NCBI RefSeq assembly: GCF_035917275.1
Contig: NZ_CP108510.1
Location: 124,001-188,000, forward strand
Origin: Streptomyces sp. NBC_01237
GTDB lineage: Bacteria > Actinomycetota > Actinomycetes > Streptomycetales > Streptomycetaceae
DNA: 64,000 nt
Direction of reading: 5' to 3'
Every line of letters begins with the position of its first letter. Within the stretch, counting starts at the first letter, position 1. The position numbers were made by a program, and so were the translations under genes. Positions 1-8,861 of this stretch are shown piece after piece. Below the pieces are notes generated by a model. It was not told the origin of the DNA and searched no databases. It saw only the letters and a list, made by a program, of their open reading frames with translations.

Positions 1-275
1 CCGCGGTTGGCGTTGCGTGCTTTGTTGGTAGCGATCCCGAGCAGCCACGGACGCAGTGAGTCACCCTCCGGCTCGACGGCGTGACGCGTACGCCAGGCCG
101 CCAGGAAGGTCTCGGACAGCACCTCCTCGGCGGTCGACCAGTCGCCCGACAGCCGATAGGCGTGGTTGTAGACCGCCCGCGCGTATTCCTCGTAGAGCGC
201 GGCGAAAGCCTCGCGGTCGCCCGCCCTGATCCGTGCGCGCATCCGCTCCCGATCTCCCTGTTCATCACATCTCAC
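1..275 (-). CDS. ECF-type RNA polymerase sigma factor, N-terminal part
   Basis: The gene is cut by the left edge, so only about the first 91 residues are present. They match sigma-70 region 2 of extracytoplasmic-function sigma factors: an R-A-G-D-R-E-A-F-A-A-L-Y-E-E-Y helix, then A-Y-R-L-S-G-D-W-S-T-A-E-E-V-L-S-E-T-F and the R-P-W-L-L-G-I-A-T-N-K-A-R-N end of region 2.4, which recognises the -10 element. The start is taken as GTG at 275, with GGAG about 10 nt upstream; an internal ATG at 242 is possible. Region 4 and any anti-sigma partner lie outside the window. Family assignment is firm; the target regulon is unknown. Confidence 0.85.
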   Translation of the reverse strand, partial: MRCDEQGDRERMRARIRAGDREAFAALYEEYARAVYNHAYRLSGDWSTAEEVLSETFLAAWRTRHAVEPEGDSLRPWLLGIATNKARNANR

Positions 276-329
276 ATCACCTACCTCTCCGGCCGAGCCG
301 AAGGGTTCCGGTGACCCGTGCCACACCGC

Positions 330-620
330 GGGGCCGGCGGAACCGATGACCTCGTTGGAAACAGCGAGGATACGGTTCGCAGCGAGGACGGCGACGGCGA
401 TGACCAGGCCCACCATGTCCACAGCCAGGCCCCGCTTGCGGCGCCCGGCGCCCGGCGCCCGTTTCGCCGGGTCCGGACCGGTCGTGGGGCAGGAACCCCA
501 GCAGCCGCGTGAACGCCTGCGTGTCCAGCACCACCAAGGTCGGGTGCTCCAGCCTCCGGGCCCGCTCACGGACCTGGCAGCACAGAAGCTCATGGATGAC
601 CTGATCGGTCTCGTCGTCCC
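330..620 (-). pseudogene. IS5-family transposase remnant
   Basis: No open frame spans this piece, but two short stretches in different minus-strand frames are recognisable. Around 525-617 the translation reads D-E-T-D-Q-V-I-H-E-L-L, then V-R-E-R-A-R-R-L-E-H-P-T-L-V-V-L-D-T-Q. Around 382-437 another frame reads R-K-R-G-L-A-V-D-M-V-G-L-V-I-A-V. Both are characteristic of Streptomyces IS5-type DDE transposases, and the second normally follows the first at about this distance. The copy is frameshifted, lacks most of the catalytic domain and has no visible terminal repeats, so it is inactive. Confidence 0.7.
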
Positions 621-647
621 GTTACGCGACGACGTAAGGGCGATGCC

Positions 648-1340
648 GTGGTGATCGAATCGTTGCCGCACCGTGTACAACCGCGTGAGGCCCTCCCCTG
701 CCCCACAGTCAGCCACGAGGTTGAACCTCCGGCCGGCGCGCCAACGCGCTCGGTCCAGGCTGCAAGGAACGGGCGGGTTCGAAGATGGGGAAGACCAAAG
801 CTCGACAGGAGCGACACGATCCACATCGCCATCGTCGGCAGCGACTGCAAGGTCGTGGACAAGGCGAAAGGAATCTGCGACTTCGAGGAATGGCTGTACA
901 TCGACCCGCGGCACACCGGCTTCGGGAACGAGGACGCCGGGACCTGGAAGACCGCTGCTCAGGTCCATCTCGCCGGGGATGCCTACGACATGGATGACGA
1001 GAACCTCCCGTTGCAGGTCAAGCGGGCCAAGCGCGTCACTGTCAACGCCTCGCCGGAACCGGTCGCGAAGGGGAGGACGATCACCGTGACCGGGCGGGTC
1101 ACACGGGCGAACTGGGACACCCACACGTACCAGGGGTACGCGGACCGCACGGTGAGCCTGCAGTTCAAGGCGGCGGGCGCCTCCTCGTACAAGACGGTCA
1201 AGAAGGCGACGTCGAGTAGTACGGGGGCGCTCAGGACCACGGTGAAGGCCACCGGGCCGGGGACGTGGCGGTGGACGTACTACGGGAACTCCACCTCCGG
1301 GGCGAAGTCGTCGACCGGGGATCACGTCGCCGTGCGGTAG
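648..1340 (+). pseudogene. Secreted protein missing its N-terminus
   Basis: From about 795 to the stop the translation has the look of the C-terminal half of Streptomyces secreted beta-sandwich proteins: an acidic segment W-L-Y-I-D-P-R-H with G-T-W-K-T-A-A-Q-V, then a repeat-like domain (V-N-A-S-P-E-P-V and T-V-T-G-R-V-T-R-A-N-W) and a final W-R-W-T-Y-Y-G-N-S strand. There is no signal peptide; the first 49 codons are arginine/proline-rich and unlike coding sequence. The IS5 remnant immediately upstream suggests the gene lost its 5' end through insertion or deletion. The ATG at 648 is probably not a genuine start. Function is unknown. Confidence 0.6.
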
Positions 1341-1566
1341 GCGACGTGCGCGGACCGCCTCCCCTCGCGGAAGCGTCGTCATCCGGTCCGGCCGGACCGG
1401 GGACGGTACCCCGTAGGCACGTGGCCCCCGCAGGAGTCGGAACTCCTCGCACTGGAGCAAGGCTCGTACCCCGGGGCCGGCCGACCCGGCACCGTTCCGA
1501 AATCTGGTGGATCCTCCGCCGCGGGGCGAGGCACAATCCCCGGGAACCGGTCCGAGGGAGAGCTTG

Positions 1567-2637
1567 TTGGATGTGTTCGTGTGTGCCGGGTGCGGCGCGG
1601 AGCTGACGGCGCCGGTGTCCCGGGTCGCCCTTCCCGTCCACACCCACCACGGGGGGTGGGAGCAGCTCCACCCTCCGCTGATGGAGCCCGCGACGTACGC
1701 CGTTGACCCCCGGCCCACCGGACCGCCCTGGCGATTGTGGGAGGAGGTCGGAGAGGACACGGCTGCCCGGCAGGGCGTGTACGCGCCGGTGTACTCCGTC
1801 TCCTTCGGCGCGCGGAACAGGATCGTCATCGCCCCCGGCGACTCCCGGTCCATGGCCCTGATCCCCGGGAAGTGCGAGGGCTACTGCCGGGGTGTGGACG
1901 GCCGGGCCGGACCCAACCTGGCGTGCGAGGGGTGCGGCCGGGCCGTGGCGACCCGCATGGACGACTGCGGACTGTGGCAGACGGTGTGGCTGGAGCCCGA
2001 CGCGGTCGTACGCCGCCCTTCGGGGCTGCTCCCGGCCGGGCCGCCTCCCGACTGGGACGATCTGGAACACGCTGAGCATCGCGTCCCACCCGTGGAGACC
2101 GACGGGTCATGGAGCCGCCGCTGGGAGGCGGCGGTCGGGGTCGCGCTGGCCCACCTCGCCGCGACCACCGGGGGAAGCCCGGTGACCCTCCCCGCCGGCC
2201 CTGTCGCCGAGCTGCTCGGCCACGCCGTCGACCGGTGTCTCCCCGCAGGGCCGGGTGCCCGCTCCGTGGGACTGGCCGGCCCGGGGATCCGCCTGCCCCG
2301 GCCACGCCCCGACATCCTCCTCGTCCCCCGCCACCCCCTCACGGGTGAGCCTTGGCGTCCGCCGGTCGACGAGGGGGCTGTGGTGCCGCTGGACAGCGGA
2401 GTCTGGGCGTACCTCGCCCACCCCGGCGAGACCGCGCCGATGCCCGCGACCGGAGTGCTCCCGGACGGTGTCCTGCGCGACGACTACCCCCTGCCGCCCC
2501 GCCCCTGGCGTCCGCTGACGCCCCATCACGACGCCTTCGAGGACACCCTGGTCGGGCTGCCCGCCGTACGCACCCCCCGGCTGCGCAGGTATCGCGACGC
2601 GTACCGGGAGGCCGTTTTTCCCGGATCGTCGTGCTGA
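1567..2637 (+). CDS. Hypothetical protein with N-terminal cysteine pairs
   Basis: A protein of about 356 residues that I recognise only as an actinomycete hypothetical. It begins F-V-C-A-G-C-G-A-E-L (a CxxC pair), and further Cys residues follow at C-E-G-Y-C and C-E-G-C-G, so an N-terminal zinc-binding module is plausible. The remainder is proline- and tryptophan-rich with no membrane segment. The start is uncertain: GAGGGAG at 1554-1560 suits TTG at 1564 or 1567, or GTG at 1573; the family-like region begins right after 1573. It stands alone, with no clear operon partner. Confidence 0.7.
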   Translation: MDVFVCAGCGAELTAPVSRVALPVHTHHGGWEQLHPPLMEPATYAVDPRPTGPPWRLWEEVGEDTAARQGVYAPVYSVSFGARNRIVIAPGDSRSMALIPGKCEGYCRGVDGRAGPNLACEGCGRAVATRMDDCGLWQTVWLEPDAVVRRPSGLLPAGPPPDWDDLEHAEHRVPPVETDGSWSRRWEAAVGVALAHLAATTGGSPVTLPAGPVAELLGHAVDRCLPAGPGARSVGLAGPGIRLPRPRPDILLVPRHPLTGEPWRPPVDEGAVVPLDSGVWAYLAHPGETAPMPATGVLPDGVLRDDYPLPPRPWRPLTPHHDAFEDTLVGLPAVRTPRLRRYRDAYREAVFPGSSC

Positions 2638-2718
2638 CCAGGTGAGGAAGGCCGCGACGTGGAGTCCGGCCGGGCAGGCGGTGGCGTTTCAACGACGGGC
2701 CGCCTCCGCCGCAACGTC

Positions 2719-3030
2719 TCAGAATCCGGCCATGGACTTGTCGAGCACTCCGCCCATCGCGCCGTAGAGGCTGCAGCGGACAGAGTGCCTCGCCCTGCGA
2801 CGGAGCCCGAATCCCACGAGGAACGACAACGCGAGGAGCCCGCCGAGGACCATCGCCGCGACCGGGTCGTAGACGAAGCACACGAAGCATGCGATGCCGG
2901 CCCAGGCCAGGAGCGGCAGGAGAGAGCCGCGCACCACCGTCCCGAGTGTGACCCTTTCTGGAGCTGTTGGCAGGGCACGTTCGTGCCAGACCTCTATGTG
3001 GTTCCTGGTCACACAGTTCTCACGTCGCAT
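2719..3030 (-). CDS. Small two-helix membrane protein, unknown function
   Basis: Up to 103 residues with two adjacent hydrophobic helices (around L-L-P-L-L-A-W-A-G-I-A-C-F-V and A-M-V-L-G-G-L-L-A-L-S-F-L-V-G-F) flanked by basic residues. An N-terminal cytoplasmic segment and a short C-terminal tail would place both ends on the same side of the membrane. ATG at 3030 or GTG at 3012 are both possible starts; neither has a strong ribosome-binding site. No family recognised. It is separated from its neighbours and probably transcribed alone. Confidence 0.55.
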   Translation of the reverse strand: MRRENCVTRNHIEVWHERALPTAPERVTLGTVVRGSLLPLLAWAGIACFVCFVYDPVAAMVLGGLLALSFLVGFGLRRRARHSVRCSLYGAMGGVLDKSMAGF

Positions 3031-3257
3031 GAAGCCATCACACCACTGACCGCACGCTGCGAGCGTGTGCTGGGGACAGGGGAAGAGCGGGCTACTGACC
3101 CGGCCGCCACGAGCCGTGGGAGTCATGGCGGAGGTGCCGGCTTGCGACGTGTCTCCGCGTCGGCTTCGGAACGTGATGGCACACGACGAAGCCGACGCGG
3201 AGGGCGAAGCCTGTGTAAGGCCCGTTCAGACGGCCGTCGGGATCACGGCCGGGGTGC

Positions 3258-3710
3258 TCAGTTCATCAGCTTCAGGTCCCGGGCGCTCATGCCGAACAGG
3301 ACGTTCGGCTCCTCGTACCTGAAGGTGTAGCCGACGATGAGAGCGGCGGCGATGAGCTCACCGTTGGTGACGTAGTTGCCGGTTGTCCGCTCCATCACGT
3401 GCTTCACGGTGTAGCTGCTGACCGTAGGAGTTTTGATCGGCCTGATGTTCTCGCGCAGCCACGCGGCCGTCTCCGCCACCACGGCCACGGCTCCGGCCAA
3501 CTTCTCGCGGCCGGCGGCGAGGTCGGTGCGGCGCTGCTCGGCCGTCTTGCGCCTGGGGTTGAAGACGCCGATGCCGAAGGAGTTGAGCCGCGGATGCTGC
3601 TCCATCACCTCGGCAAGGGCAGCGATCTGTCGGCGGGCCACCAGATACGCGATCCCGGTGGCTTCCTGGTAGGCGTGAATCTCAGCCTTGCGGCGACGGT
3701 TCGTGGTCAT
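3258..3710 (-). CDS. Hypothetical protein, Streptomyces mobile-region type
   Basis: A 150-residue protein. It starts with a basic helix R-R-R-K-A-E-I-H-A-Y-Q-E-A-T-G-I-A-Y, a pattern often seen at the start of Streptomyces small hypotheticals that handle a leading HTH-like helix. The C-terminus (Y-V-T-N-G-E-L-I-A-A-A-L-I-V-G-Y) looks like a compact helical domain. ATG 3710 is preferred over the upstream in-frame ATG at 3722 because GGAG lies 6 nt before it. No catalytic motif is visible. Function unknown; the gene is monocistronic. Confidence 0.65.
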   Translation of the reverse strand: MTTNRRRKAEIHAYQEATGIAYLVARRQIAALAEVMEQHPRLNSFGIGVFNPRRKTAEQRRTDLAAGREKLAGAVAVVAETAAWLRENIRPIKTPTVSSYTVKHVMERTTGNYVTNGELIAAALIVGYTFRYEEPNVLFGMSARDLKLMN

Positions 3711-4053
3711 CGTGAGCTCCATCTCGCGGGACGACCCACGCCCGCCCCGCCGCGGATACTGGATGACCTGGCGGAACGCTGCTGCGCGATTCGGAGAACC
3801 TTGTCTTCGCCGTCACGGTGGACGTGGGCCACCATGACTCGGAGCGGGCAGGCGCAACCTGCCGTGCTCAGCATACGCCCAGGCCCGGCCTCGCCCTTCC
3901 CGGCTGCGGCCACGGCTCCTTGCGAGTTCCTGAACGGTGTTCGCGGCAGCTACGAGCGTGCCGTTGAGCCGGGCCGCGGAATGGAGCAGGGCTGCCATCG
4001 CTTTCAAGGGAAAGCTTTTGCGTGTGCCGCCGTCCGGATGATGAGGTGGCACG
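3711..4053. other. Gene-less stretch
   Basis: About 340 bp between divergently transcribed genes. I see no coding pattern, no long hairpin and no obvious operator. It must hold the promoters of both flanking genes, but no clear -35/-10 pair can be picked by eye. Confidence 0.5.
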
Positions 4054-5001
4054 GTGACGGATCACCATGAGGCCGCGGCTGTCCGGCCGCTGGCATTGGC
4101 TTGGGTCGACCGGCACCTGAAGGCCGGTGAACGGGTCGTCGGAACCGAAGCGCTGCACGGCGGCATCACCGCCGAAATGCGGAGGCTCACCATCGGCAGG
4201 CGGGACGGAGGCACCCGTGACCTGGTGCTGCGGACCTTCGTCGGCGTGGAGCACGCCGAGGACTGGCTGGCCAGGGAGTCCGGCGCCCTGACCCTGCTCA
4301 CGGGGACCGACGTACCGGCTCCCGGACTGGTCGCGGTTGATCCGACCGCCGCGCATTGCGAATATCCGTCGCTCCTGATGACACATCTGGCGGGCCGGAC
4401 GGTCCTCGACGACGAGGGATTGGAGTCGCGCGTCCCTCTGCTGGCCCGTCAACTCGTGGCGATCCACGCGGTGCGTCCCGCCGAGCGGCCCCGGGGGTAC
4501 GTGGCGCTGTCGACAGCCGACTCCGTCGTGACTCCGAAGGGCGCCGACGCGGCGACATGGGCCGCGGCGACCGACGTGATCCGCAGGCCCGCGCCGCCCT
4601 ACGAAGGGCGATTCCTGCACCGGGACTTCCACCCCGGCAACGTGCTGTTCGACGTCCCGCCCCCGGGCCCGACAGGTCCCCGGATCACCGGTGTCGTCGA
4701 CTGGGCAGTGACCTCCTGGGGCCCGGCGGACCTCGATGTGGCGCACTGCTCCACCAACCTCGCGCTGCTGCACGGCCCGGCGTGGGGCCTGCGGTTCGCT
4801 GAGGCGTACGAGGATGCCGGCGGGGTCCTGGCAGCGACCGCGAGCGAGCGGCTGTACTGGCAGGTGCGGGACGGACTGGCGTTCTCGGAAGAAGTGCGAT
4901 GGGTGGCGCAGCCATGGCGGGAGGCAGGGAGGACCGAGCTGACGACGCGAGCCGTGGAGGAGCGGCTGGATGCCTACATCACCGCCCTGATGGACGGATG
5001 A
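4054..5001 (+). CDS. Phosphotransferase of the APH/choline-kinase fold
   Basis: A 315-residue kinase-like protein. The catalytic loop H-R-D-F-H-P-G-N-V-L-F lies at about residues 189-199, and the metal-binding segment G-V-V-D-W-A-V follows about 20 residues later; together these define the aminoglycoside phosphotransferase family. Members phosphorylate small hydroxylated molecules (aminoglycosides, macrolides, homoserine, sugars) using ATP or GTP in the cytoplasm; the substrate here cannot be told. The GTG start at 4054 has GAGG upstream. Its stop lies only 3 nt from the convergent membrane-protein gene, so the two share their 3' region. Confidence 0.85.
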   Translation: MTDHHEAAAVRPLALAWVDRHLKAGERVVGTEALHGGITAEMRRLTIGRRDGGTRDLVLRTFVGVEHAEDWLARESGALTLLTGTDVPAPGLVAVDPTAAHCEYPSLLMTHLAGRTVLDDEGLESRVPLLARQLVAIHAVRPAERPRGYVALSTADSVVTPKGADAATWAAATDVIRRPAPPYEGRFLHRDFHPGNVLFDVPPPGPTGPRITGVVDWAVTSWGPADLDVAHCSTNLALLHGPAWGLRFAEAYEDAGGVLAATASERLYWQVRDGLAFSEEVRWVAQPWREAGRTELTTRAVEERLDAYITALMDG

Positions 5002-5004
5002 AGG

Positions 5005-5490
5005 TCAGACGATGCCGGCCTCCGGGGTGGCCCCGGGAGTGGTGGGTGGTGTCTGTGCCATCGCGTCAACGGTCACACGTTGGCTGCGCGCCACCGCGAG
5101 AGTCTGCGCAGCGTCATTGCGCCGAAGCACGAAGACGGTGGCAAGTGCGAGGACACTCGGACCGGACAGCATCGCGGCGATCCACGGCTGATCGTTGCTG
5201 CCAACAATCACCGCTCCGGCAAGCATGCCCACAGTGATGATGAAGCCCGCTGCAAGGCCGGCCAGATACAGAGCGTGTGCTTGTTTTGCTCGATTCTCTC
5301 CCACTTCTATCGCTTTCAGCTCAAGTTCATGCTCGATCTGTTGCTGGGCCATGCGGTACTCGTGGTCACGCATCAACTGCGGTTCAAGGGCCTTGAGCGC
5401 CACTTCGAGGTGATCTACCGGTACGTCGGCCCAGGCGCGCGCGACTTCCAGTCCGCCCAGCGATGCGGCGGTCTCCCGTTGCTCCCTCAC
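5005..5490 (-). CDS. Coiled-coil/two-TM membrane protein, DUF2335-like layout
   Basis: 161 residues. A helical N-terminal half (residues about 25-70, with H-E-Y-R-M-A-Q-Q-Q-I-E-H-E-L-E-L-K) is followed by two transmembrane helices (A-G-L-A-A-G-F-I-I-T-V-G and A-A-M-L-S-G-P-S-V-L-A-L-A-T-V-F-V-L) and a short polar tail. This order matches the DUF2335 membrane family, though the resemblance is judged by eye. Its start overlaps the stop of the upstream winged-helix gene by 4 nt (ATGA), so the two are translationally coupled. No enzymatic motif is seen. Confidence 0.65.
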   Translation of the reverse strand: MREQRETAASLGGLEVARAWADVPVDHLEVALKALEPQLMRDHEYRMAQQQIEHELELKAIEVGENRAKQAHALYLAGLAAGFIITVGMLAGAVIVGSNDQPWIAAMLSGPSVLALATVFVLRRNDAAQTLAVARSQRVTVDAMAQTPPTTPGATPEAGIV

Positions 5491-6191
5491 CGTCGCCCGC
5501 CTTCGCCGCTCCGCTGTGTCCGGTCCAGTTCCTGGTGGTCATCAATCGGCGGACCGAGAGCCCGGAACAACTGGTCAAGGCCCTCGAAAACCGTGCCCGC
5601 GCCCTTGCCGAATGCCGATATGGCCTGGGCCGCGAGTTCAGCGGGGAGGGGATCAGAACGGTCAGTTTCGCCATGGGCATCCCCCACCTGCTGATGCGGG
5701 CCTTCGGCATGGTGGTCGTCCGGTCCACTGGACGGACCCGTTGGTTCTTGAAGCGGGACCGGCAATGACTCCGCCGGTGGGGTCGCCGCCGGAGGGGTCG
5801 CCGCCGGAGGGGTCGGCCCCGCTGTTTCGGAGAGCAGCTTCAGGTGCCGTTGAGCATCGGCATCGGCCGTGCACGTGGCGCAGATGGCGAGGTGCGCGAG
5901 GAACCGATCGCGGGACTCATGGCCGAGTTCGCCATCGGTACGTGCCACGAGGAGGAACGCCTCGTCAAGGAAGAACAGCCCGTTTTCACGGCGCAGATAT
6001 CCCTCGTGCACCAGGGCGCGCAGCAGGTGATAGGCGGTGGGGAGCGGCAGACCCGTCTCGCGGGCCAGCTCTTTGGCGGGGGCTCCGTGCTCGTGCGCCG
6101 CGACGGATTTCAGCAGGCCGATATTGCGCTGTCTCACGAGGTCACGGTGCGTGCCGTCCAGGCCATGCCTGGACGCGGCGCGATACCTCAT
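5487..6191 (-). CDS. IclR-type winged-helix protein with Cys motif and long linker
   Basis: 234 residues in three parts. Residues about 22-80 form an IclR-like winged helix (G-L-L-K-S-V-A-A-H-E, then L-A-R-E-T-G-L-P-L-P-T-A-Y-H-L-L-R-A-L). Residues 92-115 carry H-L-A-I-C-A-T-C, reminiscent of the Hx3CxxC of zinc-binding anti-sigma domains. The remainder is a Pro/Ala-rich linker with a repeated P-A-A-T-P, and a helical tail. It lacks the effector domain of true IclR proteins. It overlaps the downstream membrane-protein gene by 4 nt, suggesting a two-gene signalling unit. The precise start is not certain. Confidence 0.65.
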   Translation of the reverse strand: MRYRAASRHGLDGTHRDLVRQRNIGLLKSVAAHEHGAPAKELARETGLPLPTAYHLLRALVHEGYLRRENGLFFLDEAFLLVARTDGELGHESRDRFLAHLAICATCTADADAQRHLKLLSETAGPTPPAATPPAATPPAESLPVPLQEPTGPSSGPDDHHAEGPHQQVGDAHGETDRSDPLPAELAAQAISAFGKGAGTVFEGLDQLFRALGPPIDDHQELDRTQRSGEGGRR

Positions 6192-6545
6192 TCGCTTTTC
6201 CGAGTCGGCCGACCCCGTACCGGTCGCACACCCTGTCCCACGACAGCCTTTGCCATTGTCTCCGCCCCCGAAAGCTGAACCATCACCGCGAATTCAGTCT
6301 AGCCGGGAGCCCATACGCAGGGCAGCACCCGTGGCTGCTTCCCTGCGTCAGACTTCGATGGAGCCGAACCGTCCCATCCCGGATTGCGACTGATGTTTTT
6401 CAGGCAGATTCCCGATGGCCGAAGCGCCTCCGGTCATCCGTTCGAGGACCGTTGCGCGGGCATTGCGAGGAACGGTGTGTCCACCCATGTGCAGTTCCCC
6501 GGATATTCAAGGTCGGACCATAAAGAAAAATCCTATGATCTCGCG
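6192..6545. other. Divergent intergenic region with a -10 element
   Basis: No gene is seen here. Near the right end TATGAT at 6534-6539 ends 6 nt before the GTG at 6546, as expected for a leaderless mRNA; no convincing -35 box is present at the usual distance. The rest has no strong repeat. Confidence 0.5.
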
Positions 6546-6938
6546 GTGAAGATCTGGATGGAGCACCCTGCCAAGACCGACATCGAAGCAGTCATTCGCC
6601 ACTACTTCAGCCTGCTCAGGGCAGGGAGCATCCCTGAGGCCGAGCAACTCATCGAGCACTACCCGGTCCGGCATGTGCTCAAGTCGCTGTGGAGCGGCTC
6701 CGTCGAAGCGAGCACCGACGAGGACGAGGCGAGCGGCAGCCCTGTTGCCGACGGGTGGGAGCAGGACCTGTCCTGGCTCGGCGAACTCGACCTCGCGGAC
6801 TTCCACTGGGACCCCGCCGACAGCCATCCGTACGTCGAGATCACCTACCGCGCGCAGAAGATCGAGGTGGCACTGGGCTTTCGGGTCAAGTCCACCGACG
6901 CCGGCTGGGTCCTCGCGGGACCGGCCACGTACTGGTAG
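6546..6938 (+). CDS. Hypothetical protein, NTF2-like N-terminal helix
   Basis: 130 residues. The first 40 (D-I-E-A-V-I-R-H-Y-F-S-L-L-R-A-G-S) resemble the opening helices of NTF2/SnoaL-like folds, and the C-terminal half is acidic with strands ending in A-G-P-A-T-Y-W. GTG 6546 is chosen because an actinobacterial -10 (TATGAT) lies 6 nt upstream, giving a leaderless transcript; the frame stays open to 6384 but that part has poor coding character. It may bind a small ligand or act as an accessory/immunity-type protein, but this is a guess. Confidence 0.6.
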   Translation: MKIWMEHPAKTDIEAVIRHYFSLLRAGSIPEAEQLIEHYPVRHVLKSLWSGSVEASTDEDEASGSPVADGWEQDLSWLGELDLADFHWDPADSHPYVEITYRAQKIEVALGFRVKSTDAGWVLAGPATYW

Positions 6939-7035
6939 GACACACGGAAGGGAAGCGCCGGGTGTCGGGCGACTCGTGCGCGTACCGGCCCTGCCGACGG
7001 TGCGCTCGGTGTTCGGACCGCGTGGGTGCGGCGCC

Positions 7036-7065
7036 GGCGATGCCTCCGGTACCGGAGGCATCGCC
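7036..7065. terminator. 30-bp perfect palindrome, bidirectional terminator
   Basis: The 15-bp arms are perfect with no loop, centred between 7050 and 7051 on a KpnI-like GGTACC. It sits between two convergent genes ending at 6938 and 7113, so it most likely terminates both. Confidence 0.75.
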
Positions 7066-7112
7066 CTCGGCACGGCGGTCGGGCAGTGCGACGACCGGGG
7101 CATGGCCGATGT

Positions 7113-7739
7113 TCAGTCGCGTACGTCGGGGCCGATCGCGGGCCTCGCCGGGCCGGGGAGCCCAGAGGCGGATCCGCCTCCGGTGAGAATCCCGAGGGCG
7201 GTACGGGAGATCAGTGCGTCCGTGGCGGTGGACGGGGTGCCCGCCACTCCGGAGCGGACCAGAGTGCTGCCCTCGATCAGGGCGATGAACACCTCGGCAC
7301 GGGCGTGCTGTTCCTCCTCCGGGACGCCGGGGGCGAGGGTGCGGATGCGGTCGGCGAGCAGATCCGCGTACTGGCGGTAGAAGGCGCGGACCGCGACGGC
7401 GACGGCCTCGTCACGCGCCGCGAGGGCCCACAGTTCGACGAAGACGCGGACCAGCTGGGTGTCGGACTGCTGAGCGAGCAGCAGACCGATCACTTCGTCC
7501 GGCCTGCCGTCCGGGACGACCTCGGTGACCCGGTCGAGGGAGCGTTGGAGGATGCGGGCGAGGAGTTCGGCGACCAGGCTGTCCCGGGAGGGGAAGTAGT
7601 GCTGGAGGTGGCCGAGTCGGATGCCCGCCGTGTCCGCGACGGCGCGGAGTGAGAGGGCCGTGTACCCGCTGCCGACGAGGGTGGCCTCCGCGGCGTCGAG
7701 GAGGGCGGCCCGGCGCGCGGCGCCTTTGGCGGTGGTCAC
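7113..7739 (-). CDS. TetR-family transcriptional regulator
   Basis: 208 residues. The N-terminus has the TetR helix-turn-helix (A-A-L-L-D-A-A-E-A-T-L, then L-S-L-R-A-V-A-D-T-A-G-I and L-G-H-L-Q-H-Y-F-P-S-R-D-S-L). The C-terminal ligand domain is helical and variable, as usual for the family. The ATG overlaps the stop of the upstream dehydrogenase-like gene by 4 nt, so both are on one mRNA. The most likely operator is the palindrome at 8866-8881 over the operon promoter, which would make the regulator autoregulatory. The ligand is unknown. Confidence 0.88.
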   Translation of the reverse strand: MTTAKGAARRAALLDAAEATLVGSGYTALSLRAVADTAGIRLGHLQHYFPSRDSLVAELLARILQRSLDRVTEVVPDGRPDEVIGLLLAQQSDTQLVRVFVELWALAARDEAVAVAVRAFYRQYADLLADRIRTLAPGVPEEEQHARAEVFIALIEGSTLVRSGVAGTPSTATDALISRTALGILTGGGSASGLPGPARPAIGPDVRD

Positions 7740-8854
7740 GCGGCCTCCGCGGAGGAAGCCGTGGGAGACGTGGAAGACGCGGAGGAAGACGGCACGACGT
7801 CGACCTGGACGCCCGCCGCTTCCAGGGCCGGCAGAACCGTGGCGGGCAGCGGATGCGACTCGGGGAAGGCGAGCCCGGCCCGCGCCGCCGGTGCGCCGTC
7901 GTCACCGAGTACGCGCCGCAGTCCGAGGAGCCCGCCGACGGCGGTCATGTGCGCCTGGCCGCGCGGGTCGGTCACGGTGGCGGTCAGGGAGCCCCCCGGC
8001 CCGCGCACCTCGATACGGACGGCCGCGGTGCCGCCCTCGCCGGGCGAGTAGAGGAGGCGGCGGCGCACGGGTCGCCAGCAGTCACCCCGGGCGTGCCGGA
8101 AGAATCCGGTCCTGCCGAGGGCAATCAGGGTGGACGTGGAGGAGTTGCTGCTGAAGCCGATACGGGTGGTGACGGTACGGGCTCCCAGGGTCAGGGGCAG
8201 GGTGAACTGCTCGGGGGTGTCGATCCTGGCGACCCTGGTGCGGTCCTGGCCGATGGCGAGCGTACGAACGCTGGTGAGCGGGCTCACCACCTTGCCCCGG
8301 CCCTCTTCGAGCACCTCGAAGTCGACGCCGAGCCGGTCCATGAACTCCACCGAGTCCGCCCCCGCCCGGTCGGCGAGGTCGTAGCGGATCGCGGTGTCGA
8401 CGCTCTCCACGCCGCCCAGCCGCTCCGCGAGCGCGGCGGTCACCAGCGGAACCACCCCGCCCATCCACCCGGACGAGAGCAGCATCGGCGCCGTGGGCGA
8501 GCCCAGCGACACCAGGGCCACCGCGCGCTGCATCCTCGCCGTCCAGCGCGTCACGTCCACATACGGGATTCCGCCGTCCAGGGCCGCCCGCAGCACCCGG
8601 TCGTCCGGATCGTTCACCAGGCTCACCACGGCTCGAACGGAGGCGTGGAACGGCTCGGGGGCGGACAGGTCCCACCGGCGGGCCTCGGCGGAGACCTCCC
8701 GGCACAGCTCCGCGGCCTTCCCCGGCGAACGCCCCGCGAACAGCAGCGGCCACCGTCCCCGCGCCGCCCTCGCCAGTTCCGCGCCCACCGTCCCGTATCC
8801 ACCGACGAGCAGAATCGGGCCCTCGGGGTCATGCACCAGCTGATCAATGTTCAT
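7736..8854 (-). CDS. Saccharopine dehydrogenase-like NAD(P)-binding protein
   Basis: 372 residues. The N-terminal Rossmann motif is I-L-L-V-G-G-Y-G-T-V-G (about residues 14-24), then L-L-F-A-G-R-S, followed by the R-A-V-V-S-L-V-N-D and P-Y-V-D-V-T segments of the saccharopine-reductase-like family. Relatives include trans-acting enoyl reductases and hypothetical oxidoreductases; the substrate cannot be assigned. The C-terminus carries an unusual Ser/Thr/Ala-rich tail. The ATG at 8854 has no ribosome-binding site; TATAGT ends 7 nt before it, so the mRNA is predicted leaderless. The downstream TetR gene overlaps by 4 nt and probably controls it. Confidence 0.75.
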   Translation of the reverse strand: MNIDQLVHDPEGPILLVGGYGTVGAELARAARGRWPLLFAGRSPGKAAELCREVSAEARRWDLSAPEPFHASVRAVVSLVNDPDDRVLRAALDGGIPYVDVTRWTARMQRAVALVSLGSPTAPMLLSSGWMGGVVPLVTAALAERLGGVESVDTAIRYDLADRAGADSVEFMDRLGVDFEVLEEGRGKVVSPLTSVRTLAIGQDRTRVARIDTPEQFTLPLTLGARTVTTRIGFSSNSSTSTLIALGRTGFFRHARGDCWRPVRRRLLYSPGEGGTAAVRIEVRGPGGSLTATVTDPRGQAHMTAVGGLLGLRRVLGDDGAPAARAGLAFPESHPLPATVLPALEAAGVQVDVVPSSSASSTSPTASSAEAA

Positions 8855-8861
8855 GAATACA

